The translations under genes and the position numbers were made by a program. From JACVRW01 sp963813495 (lineage in GTDB: Bacteria > Actinomycetota > Thermoleophilia > Solirubrobacterales > Thermoleophilaceae), in NCBI GenBank assembly GCA_963813495.1, contig CAWEZC010000006.1, positions 67,877-131,876 on the forward strand: a stretch of DNA of 64,000 nt, written 5' to 3'. Below the pieces are notes generated by a model that saw only the letters and a list, made by a program, of their open reading frames with translations, was not told the DNA's origin and made no database searches. Positions 32,113-39,573 of this stretch are shown here, in pieces (the first letter of the stretch is position 1; each line of letters begins with the position of its first letter).

Positions 32113-33300
32113 ATGTCCACCAGCTCTGTCTCCGCCCCCAAGACCCGGCCGGAGGATTTCCTCGCGGTCGATGCGCTGCTCGACGACGAGGAGCGGCTCA
32201 TCCGCGACACCGTGCGGGCCTTCGTCGCCGACCGCGTGACCCCTCACGTGGGGGAATGGTTCGAGGAAGGACGCCTGCCGATGGAGCTGGCGCGCGAGCT
32301 CGGGGCGCTCGGCCTGCTGGGGATGCACCTGGAGGGTTACGGCTGTGCCGGGGCGAGCGCCACCGCTTACGGCCTCGCCTGCCTGGAGCTCGAGGCCGGG
32401 GACAGCGGCGTGCGCAGCCTCGTCTCCGTGCAGGGCTCGCTGGCGATGTACGCGATTCACCGCTGGGGCTCCGAGGAGCAGAAGCAGGAGTGGCTCCCGC
32501 GCATGGCCGCGGGCGAGGCGATCGGCTGCTTCGGCCTCACCGAGCCCGACTCGGGCTCTGACCCCGGCTCGATGCGCACCCACGCCCGGCGCGCGGGCGA
32601 GGACTGGATCCTCAACGGGCAGAAGATGTGGATCACCAACGGCTCGGTGGCCGACGTCGCGGTGGTCTGGTCGCGCACCGACGAGGGCTTCCGGGGCTTC
32701 CTCGTCCCTGCCGGCACACCCGGCTTCACGACGCAGGACATTCACGGGAAGCTGTCGCTGCGCGCCTCCGTCACGTCCGAGCTGCTGCTCGACGACGTGC
32801 GCCTGCCCGACTCGGCCCGCCTACCCGAGGCCGACTCCCTGCGCGGTCCGCTGTCCTGCCTCAACGAGGCGCGCTACGGCATCGTCTGGGGCGCTGCCGG
32901 CGCGGCCCGCGCCTGCTTCGAGTCCGCTCTTGCCTACGCCGGAGAGCGCATCCAGTTCGAGCGGCCGATCGCCTCCTTCCAGCTGGTGCAGCAGAAGCTC
33001 GCCATGATGGCGCTCGAGGTCAACCGTGCCACCCTGCTCGCGCTGCATCTCGGACGCATGAAGGACGCCGGCACCCTGCGGCCCGAGCACGTGAGCATGG
33101 GCAAGCTCGGCAACGTGAACGCCGCACTCGACGTGGCCCGCAGCGCGCGCCAGGTGCTGGGCGCCAACGGCGTGACGCTCGAGTATCCGGTGATCCGGCA
33201 CATGAACAACCTCGAGTCGGTGGTCACCTACGAGGGCACCGCAGACGTCCACGCCCTGGTGGTGGGCCACGCCCTCACCGGCATCCAGGCCTTCCGGTGA
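32113..33300 (+). CDS. gcdH: Acyl-CoA dehydrogenase, glutaryl-CoA dehydrogenase type
   Basis: A 395-residue FAD enzyme. Signatures include CFGLTEPDSGSDPGSMRT (flavin site), KMWITNGSVADVAVVW and LNEARYGIVWGAAGAA, and the base Glu is in VTYEGTADVHALVVG. The order and wording match glutaryl-CoA dehydrogenases, which oxidise and decarboxylate glutaryl-CoA to crotonyl-CoA in lysine and aromatic breakdown. The following 3-hydroxyacyl-CoA dehydrogenase gene overlaps it by four bases, which fits the next steps of that route. The specific substrate is inferred from similarity. Confidence 0.82.
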   Translation: MSTSSVSAPKTRPEDFLAVDALLDDEERLIRDTVRAFVADRVTPHVGEWFEEGRLPMELARELGALGLLGMHLEGYGCAGASATAYGLACLELEAGDSGVRSLVSVQGSLAMYAIHRWGSEEQKQEWLPRMAAGEAIGCFGLTEPDSGSDPGSMRTHARRAGEDWILNGQKMWITNGSVADVAVVWSRTDEGFRGFLVPAGTPGFTTQDIHGKLSLRASVTSELLLDDVRLPDSARLPEADSLRGPLSCLNEARYGIVWGAAGAARACFESALAYAGERIQFERPIASFQLVQQKLAMMALEVNRATLLALHLGRMKDAGTLRPEHVSMGKLGNVNAALDVARSARQVLGANGVTLEYPVIRHMNNLESVVTYEGTADVHALVVGHALTGIQAFR

Positions 33301-34175
33301 GCAGCGAGCCGGACGTCGCGATCGAGCGGGTCGGCGTGGTGGGCGGCGGCACGATGGGCGCCGGCATCGCCGAGGTGTGTGCGCGCGCGGGCCTCGAGGT
33401 GGTGCTCGTGGAGGTCGACGATACGGCGGCCGGCCGCGCGCGCGCCCGCGTCGAGTCCTCGATCCGGCGCGGGGTCGAGCGCGGCAAGCTCGACGCCGCG
33501 ACGGGCGAGGCCGCGCTGGATCGATTGAGCATCTCGTCAGAGCTCGACGCCGTAGCCGACCGTCAGCTGATCCTCGAGGCCGTGGCCGAGGACAAGGAGC
33601 TCAAGATGGGTATTTTCTCCGCTCTGCCGCGGCTGGTGGAGGACGAGGGAGCCATTCTGGCCTCCAACACCTCGTCGATCCCGATCGTTGAGCTGGCGGC
33701 CGCCGCCGCAGACCGCGGGGCCAACGTGTTGGGGCTGCATTTCTTCAACCCCGTGCCCGTGATGTCCCTGGTGGAGGTGATCCCGTCGCTGCTGACAGCG
33801 CCGGAGACCACGGAGAGGGCGCTGCGCTTCAGCCAGGACCGCCTCGGCAAGGAGGCGATCATGGCGCCCGACAGGGCGGGCTTCACGGTCAACGCCCTGC
33901 TCGTCCCCTACCTGCTGTCGGCGATCCGCATGTTCGAGCAGGGTCTGGCCTCGGCCGAGGACATCGACGCCGGCATGGTCAAGGGCTGCGCGCACCCGAT
34001 GGGCCCACTCGCGCTGTCCGACCTGATCGGCCTGGACACCGTGCTCAGCGTGTCCGAGACCCTCTACGCCGAGCACCGCGAGCAGCTGTTCGCTCCCCCT
34101 CCGCTGCTCCAGCGGCTCGTAGCCGCGGGCCTGCTGGGCCGCAAGAGCGGCCGCGGGCTGTACAGCTACGGCTGA
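33297..34175 (+). CDS. 3-hydroxybutyryl-CoA dehydrogenase family protein
   Basis: A 292-residue NAD-dependent dehydrogenase. The Rossmann motif VGVVGGGTMGAGIAEV is at the start; ASNTSSIPI, then GLHFFNPVPVMSLVEVI with the catalytic His, and GPLALSDLIGLDT of the C-terminal helical domain follow. It oxidises 3-hydroxyacyl-CoA, probably 3-hydroxybutyryl-CoA, to the ketoacyl-CoA. GTG 33297 overlaps the stop of the acyl-CoA dehydrogenase gene (GTGA). The 3' end overlaps the convergent flippase-like gene by ten bases. Confidence 0.88.
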   Translation: MSSEPDVAIERVGVVGGGTMGAGIAEVCARAGLEVVLVEVDDTAAGRARARVESSIRRGVERGKLDAATGEAALDRLSISSELDAVADRQLILEAVAEDKELKMGIFSALPRLVEDEGAILASNTSSIPIVELAAAAADRGANVLGLHFFNPVPVMSLVEVIPSLLTAPETTERALRFSQDRLGKEAIMAPDRAGFTVNALLVPYLLSAIRMFEQGLASAEDIDAGMVKGCAHPMGPLALSDLIGLDTVLSVSETLYAEHREQLFAPPPLLQRLVAAGLLGRKSGRGLYSYG

Positions 34176-35194
34176 GCGGGCGGGGCCTCGGCCTGGGCAC
34201 GCCGGGTTAGGGCCCGGCGCGTTCCGGCCCTGCGCGTGGCCGCCCAGAGGTGGTCGGCGCCCGCCCAGCCGGCGAAGCAGAGGCCGCCGATCGTGCCCGT
34301 CACGGTCATCAGCACCCCGGCCGCGGCCGCCGCGGCGACCCCGTCGCTGCCGAGGATGAGTACGGCCGCGGCGGCGCCCACGCTGGGGCCAATCGGCAGC
34401 TGGCCGAGGGTGACCACCGCGATCAACACGGCTATGGCGTCGAAGAAGGAGGCGTCGACTCCCACGGCGTGCAGCAACATCCAGTTGCGGAAGATCTGAG
34501 CGAACACCGCGATCAACACCAGGCCGATCACGCGCGCTCCTCCGGTCGCACTCCGTAGCACCGCGAGGCCGCGCCACACCCTGCGGCCCTCGCGGAGCGC
34601 CAGGCGTCGCAGGCCATGACTTGCGGCCCCCACGACCGCGAAGGCGATGATCGGCGCCCACCAGGGCAGGCCGAGCGGTCCGACGAGCGTGAACGAGGCC
34701 AGTGCCGCGAGCATCGCCTCGACGGCGAGGATGGGAAATTCGGCCGCGATCAACGTCGGCACCTGCGGGCATACCTCGGGGGACGAGCGCCTCAGGGCGG
34801 CTATCCGTGCGGCCACCCCGAGCTGACCGTTCAGCAGGCTGCCCAGGACCTGCATGCTCGACGCGCGGTAGAGCACGCGGCGCTCGACCCTTCCGCCGGC
34901 GGCCTCGATCGTGAGATGCCAGGCCTCGCTGCGCGAGAGGAGAGCGACGATCTGAAGCAGCGCCGTCGCGGCCAGCACCCACATGCTGACGCTCGACAGA
35001 GCGTTGGTGAACTCCTCGCGCCTTCCGGCCAGCAGCGCCACGATGACCCCGGCGGCGAGCAGCGAGCCCACGACGGTGATCGGCGCTCGATGGCGCCGCC
35101 CGAAGCTCCGCAGACGCCGGATCAGCTCAGGCGCCCGGCCATCGGGGGCGGCGGCGAGCGGTCGGTCGACCGCTGCGCTATTGGCTACGGCCAC
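34166..35194 (-). CDS. Lysylphosphatidylglycerol synthase/flippase-like (UPF0104) membrane protein, copy 1
   Basis: A 342-residue protein with about eight transmembrane helices and the pattern of the LPG synthase transmembrane (UPF0104/YbhN) family: VLYRASSMQVLGSLLNGQLGVAARI in the first half and VVTLGQLPIGPSVGAAAAVLI in the second. There is no C-terminal aminoacyltransferase domain, so a lipid-translocation or unrelated role is more likely than lysyl-lipid synthesis. GTG 35194 has no clear ribosome site. A second family member is encoded at 45914-47017. Confidence 0.7.
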   Translation of the reverse strand: MAVANSAAVDRPLAAAPDGRAPELIRRLRSFGRRHRAPITVVGSLLAAGVIVALLAGRREEFTNALSSVSMWVLAATALLQIVALLSRSEAWHLTIEAAGGRVERRVLYRASSMQVLGSLLNGQLGVAARIAALRRSSPEVCPQVPTLIAAEFPILAVEAMLAALASFTLVGPLGLPWWAPIIAFAVVGAASHGLRRLALREGRRVWRGLAVLRSATGGARVIGLVLIAVFAQIFRNWMLLHAVGVDASFFDAIAVLIAVVTLGQLPIGPSVGAAAAVLILGSDGVAAAAAAGVLMTVTGTIGGLCFAGWAGADHLWAATRRAGTRRALTRRAQAEAPPAQP

Positions 35195-35235
35195 CGTTGC
35201 CCGACGGTCTCTGCATTCGGTTGGGGTGCCGCCGG

Positions 35236-35451
35236 CTAGGGGGTATGCCGGCTCTTGAGCAGGTGAGCGTGTCGCTTGGCCGCCGCTACGTCCCGCGCAC
35301 TCGCGCGCTCGCGCTCGTATGCCTCGCGTCGCTGCTTACCCGCCTTGCGCGCCTCGGCGTTGCGCGCCGCCACGCCTTCGCGGGTCTCCTTCCACGCGGC
35401 CTCGCCGCGGGTCGAGCCCTTCCATTGGGACCCGTCGTCCTCTTTGATCAT
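35236..35451 (-). CDS. Small basic conserved-type protein, unknown
   Basis: A 71-residue, highly charged, probably helical or disordered protein (opening IKEDDGSQWKGSTRGEAAWK, then repeated Arg/Lys/Ala stretches). The opening pattern is one I associate with small conserved actinobacterial proteins, but no function is known. TAGGAC lies six bases before the ATG, a near-match to the leaderless -10 layout seen elsewhere in the window. Confidence 0.6.
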   Translation of the reverse strand: MIKEDDGSQWKGSTRGEAAWKETREGVAARNAEARKAGKQRREAYERERASARDVAAAKRHAHLLKSRHTP

Positions 35452-35586
35452 GCCACCGTCCTAGCGGCTCCCCCGAGACTGAACCACTGGGGGGCGCAGG
35501 GAGCGCGACACCCGACGGTGGATGAATCCTGCTTAGAGCGTACTCGCACCACCCGGCGTGCGCGAGCGGATCGCCCGGCGCTGCGA

Positions 35587-35784
35587 CTAATCCCGGCCCG
35601 GGCGTATCCAAACGACGTGGGCCGGGTTCACGCCGAAGCGCTCACCGTCCGCGGCGTCCTCGAGCCAGGCCAGAGTGCCCGCGCTGCTGCGGGCGGCGTT
35701 CTCCATCAGCTTCGAGACCTGATCCAGCGGGCCCTCTACCTCGAGGGCCTCACCGGTGGTGAGCAGCAGAGCCGTGGTGGCCAT
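35587..35784 (-). CDS. Small beta-type protein, FlbD-like pattern
   Basis: A 65-residue protein. LLLTTGEALEVEGPLDQVSKLM and NPAHVVWIRPG give a short beta-helix-beta layout reminiscent of small FlbD-like proteins, and similar in order to the 68-residue product of 48302-48508, which also opens with an LTTG strand. No flagellar genes are nearby. Function unknown. Confidence 0.55.
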   Translation of the reverse strand: MATTALLLTTGEALEVEGPLDQVSKLMENAARSSAGTLAWLEDAADGERFGVNPAHVVWIRPGRD

Positions 35785-35855
35785 CTGGATGAGACGCCGA
35801 CCGGCCGTGGCTTGCGCACAGCGACCGGCGGCGTCTGGTGCGCCTGTGCGGCTTC

Positions 35856-36062
35856 TTAGCCGATCGGGCGTACGTTGACGGCCTTTGGGCCCTTGTCGCC
35901 GGCCTCGGCGTCGTACTCGACCTTGGCTCCTTCGGCGAGCGACTTGAAGCCGTCGCCGGCGATGCCGGTGTGGTGGACGAAGAGATCCTTACCGACCTCG
36001 TCGGGAGTGACGAAGCCGAACCCCTTGTCGTCGCTGAACCACTTAACGGTTCCGGTGGCCAT
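35856..36062 (-). CDS. cspA: Cold-shock domain protein
   Basis: A 68-residue CspA-type OB-fold RNA chaperone. The RNA-binding motifs KGFGFV (RNP1) and DLFVHH (RNP2) are intact, and the start ATGTVKWFSDDKGFG is standard. It binds single-stranded nucleic acid and melts RNA structure, often at low temperature or in growth. GGAGG lies before the ATG. A promoter about 100 bases upstream gives the long leader common to csp genes. An eight-base stem at 35792-35799 and 35829-35836 downstream may help end transcription. Confidence 0.95.
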   Translation of the reverse strand: MATGTVKWFSDDKGFGFVTPDEVGKDLFVHHTGIAGDGFKSLAEGAKVEYDAEAGDKGPKAVNVRPIG

Positions 36063-36170
36063 TGCTTTACCTCCATTGGTTGCGTGCTGCGTTCGCGGAG
36101 GTGCAACGAGGCAACAACTACGGGCGCTGGCACTGCGTTATCGAGCCTGTGCTCGACTTGTACATCCGCG

Positions 36171-36199
36171 ACGGTATCACCCTGAGCGCTGCCTGACAC
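36171..36199 (-). promoter_or_regulatory. Putative promoter of the cold-shock gene
   Basis: Reading on the minus strand, GTGTCA (36199-36194) and TACCGT (36176-36171) are 17 bases apart. The start near 36164 gives a leader of about 100 bases, in line with the long regulatory leaders of csp mRNAs. Confidence 0.4.
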
Positions 36200-36297
36200 G
36201 TTCAGCCCGAACGCTATCGTCAGCTCACGCAGTCGCTCGCTGGGTCCTTCCCTCTCCTTCGCGCGGCCGATCTCGAGGAGGGCGAAGGGCAGTCTTG

Positions 36298-36435
36298 ATG
36301 GCGAACAAGCCGAATTCCGAGAGAGCCGAGCGCGCCCGGCGCAAGGATCGGGCCCAGAAGCTCAAGCAGGTCCGGCGCCGAATCAGCGAGCGCGCCGCCG
36401 AGGCCACCCGAAGGCGCGGGCGCGGACGACCCTGA
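36298..36435 (+). CDS. 45-residue Arg/Lys-rich small protein
   Basis: A short frame of 45 codons: ANKPNSERAERARRKDRAQK at the start and ISERAAEATRRRGRGRP at the end. More than a third of residues are Arg or Lys, so it may bind nucleic acid. GAAGGG lies about nine bases before the ATG. It is convergent with the SDR gene of the sigma operon and follows the cold-shock promoter region on the other strand. Small size makes the call tentative. Confidence 0.45.
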   Translation: MANKPNSERAERARRKDRAQKLKQVRRRISERAAEATRRRGRGRP

Positions 36436-36441
36436 CAAGAC

Positions 36442-37287
36442 TCACTCCGACGACCACGGTTCGCGGAAGTCGGGGTAGAGCGTGAGGCCGCCGTCCACGA
36501 AGATGGTCTGACCGGTGATGTAGGCGGCGTCGTCGCTCGCCAGGAAGGCGGCCACCCCGGCCATCTCGTCGGCCGTGCCCGCGCGCCCCATCGGGATGTG
36601 GCTCTCCACCTGCTCGCGCCTGGCGGGGTCCTCGATCCAAGCGCGGTTGATCGGCGTCACGGTGGCACCCGGTCCTATGCCGTTCACGCGAATCCCACGC
36701 GCGGCGTACTCGAGCGCCAGGGTGCGAGTGAGATTCTGCATGCCTCCCTTGGAAACCGAGTAGCCGAGGTAGCGCGGCTTGGGAATCAGCTGGTGGACGC
36801 TCGACACGTTCACGATCGAGCCCTGCCCGTCGGTAGCCAGCCAGTGGCGGATCGCTTCGCGTGCGCACAGAAAGGAGCCGCGCAGGTTCACGGCCAGGAC
36901 GGTGTCGAACTCCTTGCTCGAGAGCTCCTCGCTCGGGCGCGAGATCTGGATGCCTGCGTTGTTCACCAGCACGTCGATCCCGCCGAGCCCGGCCACCACC
37001 TCGCCAAGCATGTGGACGACCTCTTCCTCATTGGAGACGTCGCCGCCCACGAGGACGTCGCGCACACCCTCGCGCCGGACCCTGGCGACGCATGCATGCA
37101 CCTGTGCGGCGGTCTCGGCAGCTTCCTCGGGCCGGTCCACGTAGTTGATCGCCACGTTGGCCCCATACTCCGCAAAGCGCACGGCGATCGCCTGGCCGAT
37201 TCCGGAGCTGCCTCCGGTCACGAGCACGTTCTTGCCCTCGAGGCCGCGGAGGCCCCTCGTGCGGCCGCTGGATCTCGGCTGTGTCAC
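36442..37287 (-). CDS. Short-chain dehydrogenase/reductase in the sigma-factor operon
   Basis: A 281-residue classical SDR, similar to glucose-1-dehydrogenase-like members. The cofactor motif is VTGGSSGIGQAIA near residues 24-36; NNAGIQ, a serine in VNVSSVHQL and the YSVSKGG catalytic pair follow, and it ends with IFVDGGLTLYPDF. GTG 37287 overlaps the anti-sigma stop (GTGA), so it is co-translated; a frame reaching 37413 would lie inside the anti-sigma gene and was rejected. Possibly a stress-related metabolic enzyme controlled by the sigma factor. Confidence 0.85.
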   Translation of the reverse strand: MTQPRSSGRTRGLRGLEGKNVLVTGGSSGIGQAIAVRFAEYGANVAINYVDRPEEAAETAAQVHACVARVRREGVRDVLVGGDVSNEEEVVHMLGEVVAGLGGIDVLVNNAGIQISRPSEELSSKEFDTVLAVNLRGSFLCAREAIRHWLATDGQGSIVNVSSVHQLIPKPRYLGYSVSKGGMQNLTRTLALEYAARGIRVNGIGPGATVTPINRAWIEDPARREQVESHIPMGRAGTADEMAGVAAFLASDDAAYITGQTIFVDGGLTLYPDFREPWSSE

Positions 37288-37538
37288 CGGTCTCGCCTCC
37301 AGTCGCGGAACGCGTCCAGCAGCTGCGCGCGCGTCTCCGGGGGCAGGTCCGCCTCCCGCACCCGGCCCACGGAGGCAACGGTCGTGCGCATCTGATCCAC
37401 GTACCGCAGACATCCTTCGCAGGCCTCGAGGTGTTGCTCGAAGCGCATCAGCGCGTCCCCGGCCAGGGCGCCCTCGAGGTAGTCGCTGACCAGCTCGACC
37501 AGCTCCCGGCAGGTGATCTGCTCCGCGGAGTCAGGCAT
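37284..37538 (-). CDS. Zinc-finger (zf-HC2) anti-sigma factor
   Basis: An 84-residue soluble protein. The zinc motif EQHLEACEGCLRY (His-x3-Cys-x2-Cys) in the middle and the N-terminal CRELVELVSDYLEGAL helix are those of ZAS-domain anti-sigma factors. It lacks a transmembrane helix, so it would be a cytoplasmic, perhaps redox-sensitive, antagonist like RsrA. The gene overlaps the end of the ECF sigma gene by eight bases, the usual order for a cognate pair. Confidence 0.88.
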   Translation of the reverse strand: MPDSAEQITCRELVELVSDYLEGALAGDALMRFEQHLEACEGCLRYVDQMRTTVASVGRVREADLPPETRAQLLDAFRDWRRDR

Positions 37539-38235
37539 CGAAGTGCCTCTCGAGGGCCGATCGCACGCGCGAGCGCGCCCTGTGCAGCAGCACCCGCTGG
37601 TTGCCGGGGCTGAGCTCGAGCGCCTCGCATACCTCCTCGGAGTCCCACCCCTCGATGTCGCGCAGGCTGATCACGCGCTGCTGGGCTGCGGGCAGCTCGG
37701 CGACCGCCTGCTTGACCACCTCCAGGGTCTCCCGCCCCAGCAGCGTCTCCTCCGGCAGCGTTCGCCAGTCGCCGGGGCTGCTGCTCCAGTGGCCGGGGTA
37801 GGCATCGCCCGGCCCGCGGAAGCGGCCGGGATCAACCGCCGGCTCGTTCTCTCCCTCAGGAGCCAGCGAGGAGAAGGGCACGCTGCGCGCCTCGCGTACG
37901 CCGCGGCTCATGGCGGTGTTCACCAGGATGCGCAGGGTCCAGGTCTTGAGCGATGAGCGCCCCTCGAAGCGGTCGAGGCCCTTGAGCACGCCGAGCCAGG
38001 CGTCCTGCACCACCTCCTCGGCCACCGCCTGGGTCCTCACGTAGGTCCGGGCCACCGCCAGCATGGTGGCGTGGTGGCGCTCGATCAGCGCCTCGAAGGC
38101 GCGTTCGTCGCCCGCGCGCAGGCGCGCGAGCAGCGCCTCCTCGGCCGAGGCCGGCGTGCCCTGCGTCCGCTTCTCTGCATCGGCCAAGTGCGTCCAGGCG
38201 AGCCTACCCGCGGCGGCAAGCGCGAATCCGGTCAA
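37531..38235 (-). CDS. ECF-type RNA polymerase sigma factor
   Basis: About 234 residues. Region 2 is LLARLRAGDERAFEALIERH, then VVQDAWLGVLKGLDRFEGRSS and SLKTWTLRILVNTAM; region 4 is AVAELPAAQQRVISLRDIEGW and LSPGNQRVLLHRARSRVRSALE. A roughly 45-residue Pro/Gly/Ser-rich linker separates them. TTG 38235 is proposed as start because it overlaps the stop of the upstream gene (TTGA), as other genes in this operon do; no ATG or GTG is better placed. The adjacent zinc anti-sigma gene is its likely partner. Confidence 0.85.
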   Translation of the reverse strand: MTGFALAAAGRLAWTHLADAEKRTQGTPASAEEALLARLRAGDERAFEALIERHHATMLAVARTYVRTQAVAEEVVQDAWLGVLKGLDRFEGRSSLKTWTLRILVNTAMSRGVREARSVPFSSLAPEGENEPAVDPGRFRGPGDAYPGHWSSSPGDWRTLPEETLLGRETLEVVKQAVAELPAAQQRVISLRDIEGWDSEEVCEALELSPGNQRVLLHRARSRVRSALERHFDA

Positions 38236-39573
38236 GGTCTCTGCGCGCTCAACTCGGTCAGCGCGTACAGGAAGACCTCCGAGAACGCGGGGAAGGGCTG
38301 GATCACGTCGCTGAGCACGTCGAGCGGCACACGCGCGCGGATCGCCAAGGTGGCCTGCTGGAGCCACTCGCCCGCCTCGGGCCCGAGCGCGTGGGCGCCC
38401 GTCACACGCCGGCCATCGGAGAGCAGCGTCATGAAGCCGGGGCTCTCCGCATAGGCGCGGGTGTAGGTGGACGTTCGGGGCACCGCCGAGAGCGGCACCG
38501 TTGCGCTGAGCTCATCCTCGGCAACGCCCACCGAAGCGGCCTGCGGATCGGTGAAGACCACACGTGGCACGGCGTCGTAGCTGGCGCTGCGCCGTTCGCC
38601 CAGGATGTTGGCAGCTGCCACGCGGCCCTGGTACTTGCCCACGTAGGTGAGCGGCCAGATGCCCGTGACGTCGCCGATCGCCCACAGGCCCTCGCCGGCG
38701 CGCATGTGCGCGTCGACCGCGATGGCGCCGCGCGCGGGCTCGATCCCCACGGTGTCCAGGCCGAGGCCCTCGACGCGGGGACGGCGGCCGGTGGCCACCA
38801 GCAGGCGGTCGCCGCGCAGCGGCTCGCGCTCGGGGAACTCGACCACGTAGTCGCCGTCCTCGAGCGCTCACCGCCGAGGCGTGCTGGCCGAAGCAGAGCT
38901 CGATTCCGTCTGCGGCGAGCGCGCCGCCGAGCGCCTCGCCCAGAGGACGGGGCTCGCGCGGCAGCACGTGCTCCTGGCCCTCCACCAGCACGACGGACGC
39001 GCCGAGGCGGTGGAGCGCCTGGGCCAGCTCGACGCCCACCGGGCCGCCGCCCAGCACCACCAGCCGGCGGGGCACCTCGTCCAGGGCCGTGGCTCCGCGG
39101 TTGGTCCACACCCCCTCGGCCTCGGCCAGGCCGGGAATGGGGGGGATGACCGGCTCGGAGCCGCAGGCGATCACGATGTCGCGCGCGGCGTGCTCGGCGC
39201 CGTCCACCTCCACGCGTCCGGGTCCGGTGAGCCGGGCCGGCCCGCGCAGCAGCTCGATGCCGTTCTGGTCGAGCCAGCCGATCTTGCTCGCGTCGTCGTA
39301 GCCGGCCACCATGAAGTCGCGCCAGGCCAGCGCCGCGCCGGCGTCGAGCGGGCCGGTCACGGTCTCGCGCGCGCCGGGGGCGTCGAGCGCAGCCTGGCGC
39401 GCCTCGCCGGGGCGCAGCAGCGTCTTGGAGGGAATGCAGGCCCAGTAGTCGCATTCGCCGCCCACGAGCTCGCGTTCCACGATCGCCACCCGCAGCCCCC
39501 CGTCCGCCAGGTGGCCCGCGCAGTGCTCGCCCGCGGGCCCTGCGCCGATCACGATCACGTCGTAGTCGCTCAT
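38232..39573 (-). pseudogene. Class I flavin disulfide reductase, frameshifted
   Basis: The first part from ATG 39573 reads DYDVIVIGAGPAGEHCAGHL (FAD site), then GGECDYWACIPSKTLL with the redox cysteine pair, and VVLGGGPVGVELAQAL (NAD(P)H site). Near 38868 the frame is lost, and the rest (LLVATGRRPRVEGLGL, LWAIGDVTG, the dimer domain to 38232) continues in the frame that opens again by 38846. A net one-base gain or two-base loss around GCGGTGAGCGCTCGAGGAC accounts for it. The family includes dihydrolipoyl, mercuric and mycothione reductases. GGAGGG precedes the ATG, which overlaps the GH15 stop. It may be a true lesion or a sequence error. Confidence 0.8.
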
